Of a stretch of DNA of 64,000 nt, positions 10,162 to 18,403 are shown one piece after another; position 1 is the first letter of the stretch, and each line of letters starts with the position of its first letter. The DNA is from CAYQLY01 sp964418605. Lineage in GTDB: Bacteria; Bacteroidota; Bacteroidia; Cytophagales; Cyclobacteriaceae. The notes beneath the pieces were generated by a model, which did not search any database, was not told the origin of the DNA, and was given only the letters and a program-made list of their open reading frames with translations. The stretch spans positions 62,001 through 126,000 of the forward strand of contig CAYQLY010000004.1 in the NCBI GenBank assembly GCA_964418605.1, read 5' to 3'. The position numbers and the translations under genes were made by a program.

Positions 10162-10566
10162 ATGCCAACCATACAGCAATTAGTTCGAAAAGGTAGAAAA
10201 GTTTTACCTTATAAGTCGAAATCTCCAGCGTTGGACTCGTGTCCACAGCGCCGGGGAGTATGTACGAGAGTATATACCACAACGCCTAAAAAACCTAACT
10301 CAGCTATGCGTAAAGTAGCAAGGGTACGTTTGACTAATGGAAAAGAGGTAAACGCCTATATTCCTGGAGAAGGTCATAATTTGCAAGAGCACTCTATCGT
10401 GCTTATTCGAGGAGGACGGGTTAAAGATCTTCCTGGAGTACGTTACCATATTGTACGTGGTGCTCTTGATACAGCAGGTGTCAATGGTAGATTACAAGGA
10501 CGCTCTAAATATGGAGCTAAAAAACCAAAAGCAGGAGCTGCTCCGGCAAAAGAAAAGAAGAAATAA
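10162..10566 (+). CDS. rpsL: 30S ribosomal protein uS12
   Basis: This decoding-centre protein of the small subunit has 134 residues. The conserved TTPKKPNSAMRK and GGRVKDLPGVRYH segments are intact. The lysines whose mutation gives streptomycin resistance in other bacteria are present, so nothing suggests resistance. A Lys/Ala-rich tail (KKPKAGAAPAKEKKK) extends past the conserved core, as is common in this phylum. It is the first gene of a str-type operon with its own strong promoter; rpsG follows after 19 bases. Confidence 0.98.
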   Translation: MPTIQQLVRKGRKVLPYKSKSPALDSCPQRRGVCTRVYTTTPKKPNSAMRKVARVRLTNGKEVNAYIPGEGHNLQEHSIVLIRGGRVKDLPGVRYHIVRGALDTAGVNGRLQGRSKYGAKKPKAGAAPAKEKKK

Positions 10567-10585
10567 AATACGATTTTTTTAAAGT

Positions 10586-11053
10586 ATGAGAAAGTATAAA
10601 CCAAAAAAACGTCAACTACTTCCTGATCCTAAATTTAAGGATGTGATGGTAACTAAGTTTGTGAATGTATTAATGTATGATGGGAAGAAAAGCACAGCTT
10701 ATGATATCTTTTATGGTGCATGTGACATCGTTGAGAAGAAAACAAACGAAAATGGATTGGAGGTGTGGAGAAATGCATTAAATAATGTGACACCATCTGT
10801 AGAAGTGCGAAGTAGACGCGTGGGAGGTGCTACATTTCAAGTTCCTTCTGAAGTGAGACCTGATCGCAAAATATCATTGGGAATGAAATGGCTTATTTCT
10901 TATGCTCGCCTTCGTGGTGAAAAAAGCATGACAGAGAAGCTGGCGGGTGAAATTATAGCAGCATCAAAAGGAGAGGGTGCAGCTGTTAAGAAAAAAGATG
11001 ATACACATCGAATGGCAGAAGCAAATAAAGCGTTCTCTCATTTTAGATTTTAA
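10586..11053 (+). CDS. rpsG: 30S ribosomal protein uS7
   Basis: A 155-residue primary 16S rRNA-binding protein that nucleates assembly of the 30S head. The N terminus MRKYKPKKR and the conserved VEVRSRRVGGATFQVP loop are present, as is the C-terminal THRMAEANKAFSHFRF. Start and length are standard. It lies between rpsL and fusA with gaps of about 20 bases, consistent with cotranscription. Confidence 0.98.
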   Translation: MRKYKPKKRQLLPDPKFKDVMVTKFVNVLMYDGKKSTAYDIFYGACDIVEKKTNENGLEVWRNALNNVTPSVEVRSRRVGGATFQVPSEVRPDRKISLGMKWLISYARLRGEKSMTEKLAGEIIAASKGEGAAVKKKDDTHRMAEANKAFSHFRF

Positions 11054-11074
11054 AGAATAGATAGACTTAAGTGA

Positions 11075-13210
11075 ATGGCACGTTTTGATTTAAAATTATT
11101 ACGCAATATTGGAATTATGGCTCACATCGACGCTGGTAAAACAACGACGAGTGAACGTATATTGTACTATACAGGAAAGACTCATAAAATTGGCGAGGTG
11201 CATGATGGGACAGCTGTGATGGATCATATGGTTCAAGAACAAGAGAGGGGAATTACAATTACTTCAGCGGCTACTCATACACAATGGAATTATCCTACAG
11301 ATCAAGGGAAAGTTATTAGTGGTGTTTCTCAAACCTATGAAATTAACTTAATTGATACACCTGGTCACGTTGATTTTACAGTAGAGGTAGAACGTTCTCT
11401 TCGTGTGTTGGATGGAGCAGTGGCTTTGTTTTGTGCTGTTTCTGGAGTTGAACCTCAATCTGAAACCGTTTGGAGACAAGCGGATAAATATCATGTGCCT
11501 CGTATATGTTTCGTTAATAAGATGGACAGATCTGGCGCTGACTTTTTTAATGTTATTAAGGAGATTAAAGAAAAGTTGGGTGCTAATCCTGTACCTTTAC
11601 AAGTACCAATTGGGGCGGAAGATACCTTTAAAGGTGTAGTGGATTTGATTACGAATAAAGCAATCATTTGGAATGAGGAAGATGAAGGTAAAACATATAA
11701 AGAAATACCTATCCCTGATGATTTAAAAGATACAGTAAACGAGTGGAGACAAAAACTGGTGGAGAGTGTGGCTGAGTATGATGATAAACTCATGGAAAAG
11801 TTTTTTGAAAATCCAGACTCCATTACGAAAGAGGAAATGATGGCTGCTATTCGAAAGGCAGTAATTGATATGTCTTTTTCGCCTGTTATGTGTGGCTCTG
11901 CCTTTAAAAATAAAGGCGTACAAGCATTGCTTGATGCAGTATGTTCTTATTTGCCTTCCCCAATGGATCTTCCTCCTGTAAAAGGAACTAATCCAGATAC
12001 TGGAGCAGAAGAGTTACGTAAGCCAGATGATAATGATCCATTTGCTGCATTAGCATTTAAGATTACGACGGATCCATATGTAGGAAGACTTTGTTTTTTT
12101 AGAGTATATTCTGGAATGCTGGATGGTGGGTCTTATATTTACAATATGAGAACAGGTAAAAAAGAGCGTATCTCGCGACTGATGCAAATGCATGCCAATA
12201 AACAAAATCCAATTGAAAAGGTATACGCTGGTGATATCGCTGTGGGCGTTGGATTTAAAGATATTAAGACAGGCGATACGCTTGTGATGGAGGATAAGAA
12301 AATTGTTCTAGAGGCCATGAGCTTCCCTGAACCTGTTATTGGTTATGCGATTGAGGCTAAGACACAAGCTGATGTAGATAAGCTATCTAATGCTATAGCT
12401 AAACTAGTAGATGAAGATCCTACGCTTCGTGTGAATACTGATACCGAAACAGGTCAAACTGTATTACGAGGAATGGGCGAGTTACATCTTGAAATTATCA
12501 TTGACCGTTTGAAACGAGAGTTTGGCGTTGAAATTAATCAAGGTGCTCCACAAGTTGCTTATAAAGAGGCTCTAACTAAAAATGTTGAGCATCGTGAAGT
12601 GTATAAGAAGCAGTCAGGAGGTCGTGGTAAATTTGCTGATATTGTATTTGAAATTGGTCCGAGAACGGATGGTAAACAAGGATTGGAATTTGAAAATGAC
12701 ATTGTAGGAGGTGCTATACCAAGAGAGTTTATACCAGCAGTACAAAAAGGATTTGAAAAAGCCATGCAAAATGGTGTCCTTGCAGGCTATCCAATAGAAG
12801 CGATGAAGGTTCGTTTATTCCATGGCTCATACCACGATGTCGATTCTGATTCACTTTCTTTTGAATTGGCAGCTGAAATAGGATTTAAAGAGGCCGCAAA
12901 AAATGCGGGTCCGAGAATTATGGAGCCTATTATGGCAGTAGAGGTTACGACGCCAGATGAGTTTACAGGTCCTATTACAGGAGATTTGAATCGTCGAAGG
13001 GGTATCATGAAAGGCATGGATGCAAAAGCAGGAGCACAGATTATTAAAGCGGATGTTCCTCTTTCAGAATTGTTTGGGTATATTACTGATTTGCGAACAA
13101 TGTCTTCTGGACGAGCAGTAGCTAACTTAACATTTGCTCACTATGAATTTATACCTCAAAATTTAGCAGAAACGGTTATTGCAAAGGCAAAAGGATTGGT
13201 AAAAACATAA
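11075..13210 (+). CDS. fusA: Elongation factor G
   Basis: This is the translocation GTPase, 711 residues, a normal bacterial EF-G length. The P-loop is AHIDAGKTT at residues 16-24. The G2 region has RGITITSAAT, G3 is DTPGHVDFT and G4 is NKMD. Domains II-V follow, with RGMGELHLEI in domain III and the domain IV stretch GGRGKFADI. The ATG at 11075 gives the usual N terminus MARFDLKLLRNIGIMAHID. It is the third gene of the str-type operon, and only one copy is seen in this window. Confidence 0.97.
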   Translation: MARFDLKLLRNIGIMAHIDAGKTTTSERILYYTGKTHKIGEVHDGTAVMDHMVQEQERGITITSAATHTQWNYPTDQGKVISGVSQTYEINLIDTPGHVDFTVEVERSLRVLDGAVALFCAVSGVEPQSETVWRQADKYHVPRICFVNKMDRSGADFFNVIKEIKEKLGANPVPLQVPIGAEDTFKGVVDLITNKAIIWNEEDEGKTYKEIPIPDDLKDTVNEWRQKLVESVAEYDDKLMEKFFENPDSITKEEMMAAIRKAVIDMSFSPVMCGSAFKNKGVQALLDAVCSYLPSPMDLPPVKGTNPDTGAEELRKPDDNDPFAALAFKITTDPYVGRLCFFRVYSGMLDGGSYIYNMRTGKKERISRLMQMHANKQNPIEKVYAGDIAVGVGFKDIKTGDTLVMEDKKIVLEAMSFPEPVIGYAIEAKTQADVDKLSNAIAKLVDEDPTLRVNTDTETGQTVLRGMGELHLEIIIDRLKREFGVEINQGAPQVAYKEALTKNVEHREVYKKQSGGRGKFADIVFEIGPRTDGKQGLEFENDIVGGAIPREFIPAVQKGFEKAMQNGVLAGYPIEAMKVRLFHGSYHDVDSDSLSFELAAEIGFKEAAKNAGPRIMEPIMAVEVTTPDEFTGPITGDLNRRRGIMKGMDAKAGAQIIKADVPLSELFGYITDLRTMSSGRAVANLTFAHYEFIPQNLAETVIAKAKGLVKT

Positions 13211-13244
13211 TTTATTATATAAAATTTAATTTTGAATAAAAGAT

Positions 13245-13550
13245 ATGAAACAAAAGATTCGTATAAAATTGAAATCATACGATCATCAACTGGTAGATAA
13301 ATCCACTGAGCGTATAGTGAAAGCGGTAAAGTCTACGGGAGCTATGGTAAGTGGTCCTATTCCTTTGCCTACAGAAAAAGAAGTGTTTACTGTACTACGC
13401 TCGCCACATGTGAATAAGAAAGCACGAGAGCAGTTTCAGCTCTGTACTTATAAACGTTTGATTGATATTTATTCTACAAGCTCTAAAACAGTAGATGCTC
13501 TGATGAAGTTGGAGCTACCAAGTGGAGTAGAGGTGGAGATTAAGGTGTGA
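13245..13550 (+). CDS. rpsJ: 30S ribosomal protein uS10
   Basis: A 101-residue ribosomal and antitermination (NusE) protein. It begins MKQKIRIKLKSYDHQLVD and contains PLPTEKEVFTVLRSPHVNKK, the classic S10 core. It lies 34 bases after fusA in the same transcription unit. It is followed at once by a strong terminator and a convergent rmuC, so the S10 ribosomal cluster (rplC, rplD and so on) that often continues from rpsJ is not attached here. Confidence 0.97.
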   Translation: MKQKIRIKLKSYDHQLVDKSTERIVKAVKSTGAMVSGPIPLPTEKEVFTVLRSPHVNKKAREQFQLCTYKRLIDIYSTSSKTVDALMKLELPSGVEVEIKV

Positions 13551-13574
13551 TTATTTATACTTGTATATTATAAT

Positions 13575-13609
13575 AAAAAAACCAATCAATGTGTGAGATT
13601 GGTTTTTTT
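13575..13609 (+). terminator. Terminator of the str-type operon
   Basis: A perfect 13-bp stem pairs 13575-13587 (AAAAAAACCAATC) with 13597-13609 (GATTGGTTTTTTT) around a 9-base loop. The A and T runs on both sides let it work in either direction, but it sits 24 bases after rpsJ. Confidence 0.9.
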
Positions 13610-13615
13610 ATGTCA

Positions 13616-13650
13616 TTTTTTATTTTACCTTAGAGATGGAAAATAAAAAA
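13616..13650 (-). terminator. Terminator of rmuC
   Basis: TTTTTTATTTTACC (13616-13629) pairs with GGAAAATAAAAAA (13638-13650) with one bulged base, directly beyond the rmuC stop. On the minus strand the hairpin ends in a T-rich tract. Confidence 0.55.
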
Positions 13651-13651
13651 C

Positions 13652-14959
13652 TTATTCATCTTTCTGATTGTTTAATAGTGCAGTAGGCAAAGATTTGGTT
13701 GTTTTAGCTCCTAGCTTTTTAATTTGTTCGGCACGATTTATTAGATTTCCTTTGCCTTCGTGGAGTTTATTTTTTGCAGCCTCATAGCTATTTTGCGCAC
13801 TTTCTATTTTTTTTCCAATATCTAAGAGGTCATCTACGAAACCAACGAATTTATCATAAAGATCTCCACTTTGTTTGGCGATTTCAAGTACATTTCGGTT
13901 TTGGTATTCCTGACGCCATATAGAAGCAATGGTGCGCAGGGTGGCTAGAAGTGTAGAAGAACTTACCATAACGATATTTTTTTCCCATGCTTCGTTAAAT
14001 AAGGCGATGTCTTTTTGAATAGCAAGACTAAAAGCAGGTTCTATAGGTATAAAAAGTAGGACGAAATCTAAATTGGCCAAATTATATTCATGTTGGTAGT
14101 TTTTACTTCCTAATAACTTAATGTGTGTACGCAAGGATTGGATATGTTCTTTGATCTCTTTTTCTTGTTGAATTTCATTTTCTGCAGAGGAGTAGCGCTC
14201 ATAAGCAAGGAGCGATACTTTAGCATCAATAATGATGTTTTTATTTTCTGGAAGCTTAATGATGATGTCAGGCTGTAGTTTACGTCCATCATGCGTAGTG
14301 ACAGACTCTTGCACCATGTACTCACGATTTTTTACCAATCCTGATTTTTCTAAAATACGCTCTAGGATAATTTCGCCCCAATTGCCTTGTACTTTGGAAT
14401 CGCCTTTTAAGGCTTTTGTTAAATTTTCAGCTTCTTTATTTATTTTTTGATTAAGATCTTTTAATGTAATGAGTTGCTCTTTGAGTGCTGTATTCCATGT
14501 TAAGTTTTCTTTCGTGGATTCATCTACTTTTTTCTCGAAGCTGATGATCTTTTCTTTTAATGGAGTAAGTAGCTCTGAAATACTTGTTTTATTTTGTTCT
14601 GTGAATTTTTTACTTTTTTCCTCTAAAATATCATTTGCTAGATTTTTAAATTGAAGTGTAAGCTTTTCATTTATTTTTTCAATGTCATTTTTTTGTTCAT
14701 TGAGTTTTTCTTCTATGGTTTTGAATTGTATTGTTTTTTCTGAAAGTTTTATTTTAAAATCAGTAATCTCTTTTTCTTTTTCGTACAACTTAACCTCAAG
14801 TTGTTTATAGGATTGAATAGATTCTTGGTGTTTTTCTTGAATAAAGCTATATCTTGTCGTTAATTCGTGATAGTCTTTACTTACTTTTGACTTGGTTATT
14901 AAATAGCCAATTAATAATCCTATCAAAATACCTCCCAATGCCGCTAGTAGTAGTTCCAT
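13652..14959 (-). CDS. rmuC: DNA recombination protein RmuC
   Basis: RmuC-family proteins are nuclease-like factors that limit recombination at inverted repeats. This copy has 435 residues from the ATG at 14959. An in-frame TTG at 14980 would only add seven residues before the natural N terminus MELLLAALGG. A single N-terminal membrane anchor (about residues 3-20) is followed by a long coiled coil (about 30-170). The conserved RmuC domain contains GNWGEIILERILEKSGL, QPDIIIKLPENKNIIIDAK and a later FIPIEPAF segment. It is monocistronic and convergent to the str operon. The family assignment is firm; the biochemical role is only partly known in any species. Confidence 0.92.
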   Translation of the reverse strand: MELLLAALGGILIGLLIGYLITKSKVSKDYHELTTRYSFIQEKHQESIQSYKQLEVKLYEKEKEITDFKIKLSEKTIQFKTIEEKLNEQKNDIEKINEKLTLQFKNLANDILEEKSKKFTEQNKTSISELLTPLKEKIISFEKKVDESTKENLTWNTALKEQLITLKDLNQKINKEAENLTKALKGDSKVQGNWGEIILERILEKSGLVKNREYMVQESVTTHDGRKLQPDIIIKLPENKNIIIDAKVSLLAYERYSSAENEIQQEKEIKEHIQSLRTHIKLLGSKNYQHEYNLANLDFVLLFIPIEPAFSLAIQKDIALFNEAWEKNIVMVSSSTLLATLRTIASIWRQEYQNRNVLEIAKQSGDLYDKFVGFVDDLLDIGKKIESAQNSYEAAKNKLHEGKGNLINRAEQIKKLGAKTTKSLPTALLNNQKDE

Positions 14960-15062
14960 AATTCTGTTTAATCTGACCAAGATACAGAAAAAAGAAGTCC
15001 TAAAAAAGGCATAAAGTTTTAAAAAACACGAATGAGTTATTTAAAAAATGCCTTAAATTAGC

Positions 15063-15071
15063 TACCTTTGC
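15063..15071 (+). promoter_or_regulatory. Promoter box for the oxoamine synthase gene
   Basis: TACCTTTGC matches the Bacteroidota TAnnTTTG downstream box and lies 33 bases before the GTG start at 15104. No clear TTG box is seen at the right distance upstream. Confidence 0.5.
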
Positions 15072-15103
15072 AAGGTATTAATCAATAAAACTATTTATCG
15101 ATC

Positions 15104-16357
15104 GTGGACTTATTTGAGAAATTAGACAGCCGAAAAACACCAATTGGGCAACATTCCAAACCATCGTTTCATAACTATTTGGTTTTTCCTAAACTCGAAG
15201 GAGAAATTGCTCCTCACATGACGTTTAGGGGTAAGACTGTTTTGACGTGGAGTTTGAATAATTATTTAGGTTTAGCTAATCATCCTGAAATTAGAAAAGT
15301 AGATGCAGAGGCGGCAGCAACCTATGGTTTAGCCTATCCCATGGGGGCTCGTATGATGTCTGGGAATTCAGATTTGCATGAGAAGTTTGAAAAAGAATTG
15401 GCAGCGTTTGTCCATAAAGAAGATGCTACATTATTAAACTATGGTTATCAAGGCATGGTTTCAATCATAGACTCATTGGTAGATCGTCACGATATCGTTG
15501 TGTATGATTCCGAATCGCATGCTTGTATATTGGATGGTCTTCGTATGCATATGGGTAAGCGTTTTGTATTTCCTCATAATGATATGGAAAACTTAGCTAA
15601 GCAGCTAGAGCGAGCTGATCGTCTGAGTAAAGAAACAGGTGGGGGAATTTTGGTTATTACAGAAGGTGTTTTTGGTATGGCAGGGGATATGGGGAATTTA
15701 AAAGGCATTGTAGCTTTAAAACAAAAATACAAGTTTCGGTTATTGGTAGATGATGCTCATGGGTTTGGTGTGATGGGAAAAACTGGTGCCGGAGCAGGTG
15801 AGGAACAAGGTGTACAAGATGGTATTGATTTATATTTTTCAACATTTGCTAAGTCGATGGCAAGTATAGGCGGATTTGTTGCGGGTCCTAAAGTGATCAT
15901 TGATTATTTGCGGTATAGTTTGCGTTCTCAGATTTTTGCTAAGTCATTGCCTATGGTATTTGTGATAGGTGGCCTTAAACGTTTAGAGCTGTTACGTACA
16001 CAGCCTGAGTTAAGAAAAAAATTATGGACTATTACAAATGCTTTACAAAAAGGCTTGAAGGAAAAAGGATTTAATATTGGCTATACACAAAGCCCTGTTA
16101 CCCCTGTATTTTTAACTGGAGGTGGTGGAGTGCCTGAGGCGACTCAACTCACTATTGACCTGAGAGAGACATACCATATCTTTTGCTCAATTGTGGTTTA
16201 TCCTGTTGTGCCTAAAGATGTGATTATGTTGCGATTAATACCAACAGCTGTGCATACAATTCAAGATGTGGAAGAAACCATCTCTGCTTTCGAAACCGTT
16301 TCGCACCGGTTAAAAGCGGGGGATTATCAGAAGTCACAACTTATGGTATCGGTGTAA
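15104..16357 (+). CDS. Alpha-oxoamine synthase, serine palmitoyltransferase-like
   Basis: A 417-residue PLP enzyme of fold type I. The family joins an amino acid to an acyl-CoA with loss of CO2 (serine palmitoyltransferase, cysteate acyltransferase, glycine C-acetyltransferase, KAS-type enzymes). Visible motifs are SLNNYLGLANHPEI near residue 50, DDAHGFGVMG with the PLP-pairing aspartate, and FSTFAKSMASIGGF with the PLP lysine at about 250. The start is GTG at 15104, giving MDLFEKLDSRK. The absence of a linked threonine dehydrogenase, and the sphingolipid- or sulfonolipid-making habits of Bacteroidota, favour a lipid-base role over glycine C-acetyltransferase. Substrate choice cannot be settled by eye. 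Confidence 0.8.
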   Translation: MDLFEKLDSRKTPIGQHSKPSFHNYLVFPKLEGEIAPHMTFRGKTVLTWSLNNYLGLANHPEIRKVDAEAAATYGLAYPMGARMMSGNSDLHEKFEKELAAFVHKEDATLLNYGYQGMVSIIDSLVDRHDIVVYDSESHACILDGLRMHMGKRFVFPHNDMENLAKQLERADRLSKETGGGILVITEGVFGMAGDMGNLKGIVALKQKYKFRLLVDDAHGFGVMGKTGAGAGEEQGVQDGIDLYFSTFAKSMASIGGFVAGPKVIIDYLRYSLRSQIFAKSLPMVFVIGGLKRLELLRTQPELRKKLWTITNALQKGLKEKGFNIGYTQSPVTPVFLTGGGGVPEATQLTIDLRETYHIFCSIVVYPVVPKDVIMLRLIPTAVHTIQDVEETISAFETVSHRLKAGDYQKSQLMVSV

Positions 16358-16446
16358 TATTTTACACAAAAGAATTGGTATTTTTTTTAAAAAAGGATTA
16401 TATTGCAAAGCGAAATATTTAAGTCACATAAAAAAAATAAAAAAGT

Positions 16447-16665
16447 ATGAAAGAGTTTAACAAATTGATGATGCATCTTCAGTCTTTACAAGGAGATTTT
16501 GAAAAGTTTTATGATAAGGAAAACCAAGCAGCAGGTACGCGTGTACGAAAAGGAATGATGGAGCTCCGTAAAATGGCTCAAGAAATCAGACTCAATGTAC
16601 AAGAAAAGAAAAACTCTGCGAAAGCAAAAGCTTCTAAGGTAAAATCAAAGACTGTCGGTAAGTAA
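16447..16665 (+). CDS. Histone H1-like protein
   Basis: A 72-residue, strongly basic protein of the bacterial histone H1-like (Hc1) group found in many Bacteroidota. A helical N-terminal part (LMMHLQSLQGDFEKFYDKEN, AAGTRVRKGMMELRKMAQ) is followed by a Lys/Ala/Ser tail (NSAKAKASKVKSKTVGK). This suggests a small nucleoid protein whose tail neutralises DNA. Upstream, TTG at 16375-16377 and TTATATTG at 16398-16405 are spaced 20 bases apart and form a weak promoter. A terminator follows at once, so the gene is probably transcribed alone. Confidence 0.75.
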   Translation: MKEFNKLMMHLQSLQGDFEKFYDKENQAAGTRVRKGMMELRKMAQEIRLNVQEKKNSAKAKASKVKSKTVGK

Positions 16666-16687
16666 AAAAGTATAAATATTTTTTTTG

Positions 16688-16715
16688 AAAAGAGGAATAA
16701 ATTTATTCCTCTTTT
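16688..16715. terminator. Bidirectional terminator
   Basis: AAAAGAGGAATA (16688-16699) pairs with TATTCCTCTTTT (16704-16715) around an AATT loop, with T runs on both strands. It separates the H1-like gene from the convergent permease gene ending at 16729. Confidence 0.85.
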
Positions 16716-16728
16716 TTTATGTTTGAAC

Positions 16729-17937
16729 TTATAATCTAATAGAGGAGGCTGCTTGAGCTGGTTTAAGTGAAGCAAGCCATGTAACAGTTAGTACAACGCC
16801 TAATGTATAGACTATGTCTGTTGTCATTAGGCGTATTGGATAACTATTGAAAATATCAGAATTATCTAATCCTATTTTTACAAATCCGAATTCTTGTTGC
16901 AATAGACATATGCCTATACCTAGTACAATACCAATAATACTTCCGGAGAACGATAGTAGTCCACCTTCTAACAGGAATATATAACGTATTGTTTTTTTTG
17001 TTGCACCCATTGAAAACAATATAGCAATGTCTTTTTTCTTGTCTATAACTAACATTGTTAGTGCAAAAAAGATATTTAAAGATGCAATTAATAAAATAAA
17101 TGAAAATGTTAAAAATCCTACTAGTTTTTCTATTCGCATGGTTTTATAAAGAGAGCTATACTGCTCATCTCGGTCTAAGATACTAAATCTATTTCCTATT
17201 CTTTTTTTTAATTCCTGTTTAACGGCTGATGTATTGGAATTGTTTTTAATAGTTACCTCTAAATAGCTTAGCTTAGAATCATGTTCATGGCCCATTAGTC
17301 GTTGTGTGAATGATAGTGGTGTAATAATATAATTATAGCTACTTGATGTATTGATTACTCCTCCAATTCGAATATATTCTTTATGGAGAGATTGATTGGG
17401 ATCTACCTGTAATGACATATTATGTTTAGGGTACCATATTTGTAATAAATAAAAATCATTTTTAGCAGAGGCATTTAAAACATTACCAATCCAATCACCA
17501 ATGATGGCTTGTTCTTGTTTCTTGTTATAGAGTATAGGTTCTCCTTCACTGATAAAAGGTTTAATACGATGACTGTAATTAGAGCTGGCTCCTTTTACTT
17601 TTGCCACAACTTCATTTTCATTGTACTGTACGTAGGCATTGTCTTCAAGTATTTCTGTTATTGTTGTAATTTCTGGAATAGCAAGTTGGGTTATTATATC
17701 TTTTGAATAAACAAATGTTTTTCCCTGCTTTGGAACTATTTTTAAATCTGCATCCCATTGGTTGTGTTTAGATCGTATAAGATCATTAATGCCATTAAAA
17801 GCACTAAGCACAATAATTAAAGCCATTGTACTTAATGCAATAGCTATTACAGATAGATTAGATATAATGTTAATAAAGTTTCTTTTTTTTCTTGAGATAA
17901 AATACCGTAGAGCAAATAAGAGAGGGATAGTTGTCAC
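16729..17937 (-). CDS. LolC/LolE-type ABC transporter permease
   Basis: A 402-residue inner-membrane protein with the FtsX/MacB layout. One membrane helix sits near residues 25-45 (LSVIAIALSTMALIIVLSAF), then a large periplasmic domain to about residue 260. Three more helices follow (around FLTFSFILLIASLNIFFAL, GSIIGIVLGIGICLL and VYTLGVVLTVTWLA). The family extracts lipoproteins for export to the outer membrane or moves other hydrophobic substrates. No ATPase gene is adjacent. It lies 12 bases after rbfA on the same strand and is probably cotranscribed. A second, divergent family member is at 48909. Confidence 0.82.
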   Translation of the reverse strand: MTTIPLLFALRYFISRKKRNFINIISNLSVIAIALSTMALIIVLSAFNGINDLIRSKHNQWDADLKIVPKQGKTFVYSKDIITQLAIPEITTITEILEDNAYVQYNENEVVAKVKGASSNYSHRIKPFISEGEPILYNKKQEQAIIGDWIGNVLNASAKNDFYLLQIWYPKHNMSLQVDPNQSLHKEYIRIGGVINTSSSYNYIITPLSFTQRLMGHEHDSKLSYLEVTIKNNSNTSAVKQELKKRIGNRFSILDRDEQYSSLYKTMRIEKLVGFLTFSFILLIASLNIFFALTMLVIDKKKDIAILFSMGATKKTIRYIFLLEGGLLSFSGSIIGIVLGIGICLLQQEFGFVKIGLDNSDIFNSYPIRLMTTDIVYTLGVVLTVTWLASLKPAQAASSIRL

Positions 17938-17949
17938 AGTAGTAAAGGA

Positions 17950-18336
17950 TTAATTTTTTTTAGAGTCATCGTCATTGGGGAGAGGGGGTATATCTAATTT
18001 ATTGATGAGTTTATTCATTTTATCAGCATATTCGGCACTATCATCGATATGAAAGTCAAGCTCTGGAATAGATCGGCATTGTTTTTTTATACGTTCACCT
18101 AATAGATGGCGAATTTGCTTTGTTTTTTGTCGAATATCCTCTAAAACTTTATTTTTGTTTGTTGAAAGCATGATGCTAAGATAGATTTTGGCTGTTTTTA
18201 AATCGGGTGTAACACGTACCATGGTTATGGTGATAAACAGATCACTGCCTATAAAGTGCTTTTGGTTTTTTAAGAATAGAATACTTAACTCTTTTTGAAT
18301 GAGTTTAGCGAATTTTTGTTGACGTGTGCTTTCCAT
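17950..18336 (-). CDS. rbfA: 30S ribosome-binding factor A
   Basis: RbfA helps mature the 5' end of 16S rRNA and the 30S subunit. The 128-residue protein begins MESTRQQKFAKLIQKELS and has the KH-like core (FITITMVRVTPDLKTAKIYLSIM) and the helix RIKKQCRSIPELDFHIDDS. I chose the ATG at 18336 over an in-frame TTG at 18348. It is the first gene of an operon with the permease gene. CAAATTTG on the minus strand just upstream is one base from the TAnnTTTG box and may be its promoter. Confidence 0.9.
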   Translation of the reverse strand: MESTRQQKFAKLIQKELSILFLKNQKHFIGSDLFITITMVRVTPDLKTAKIYLSIMLSTNKNKVLEDIRQKTKQIRHLLGERIKKQCRSIPELDFHIDDSAEYADKMNKLINKLDIPPLPNDDDSKKN

Positions 18337-18376
18337 ACGATTGTGCAAATTTGAATTATTTTATGAAATTATTATA

Positions 18377-18384
18377 TAGTTTTG
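18377..18384 (+). promoter_or_regulatory. Promoter box of the DUF6427-like gene and gcvT operon
   Basis: TAGTTTTG matches TAnnTTTG. A TTG at 18351-18353 lies 23 bases upstream, one more than the usual spacing. The rbfA promoter faces the other way in the same short gap. Confidence 0.45.
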
Positions 18385-18403
18385 AATCTAAATAGATATT
18401 CTG

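Noticed and set aside
10101..10282. Minus-strand frames opposite the rpsL promoter and 5' end
   Set aside because: They run across a consensus promoter and a ribosomal protein gene; no homology is visible.
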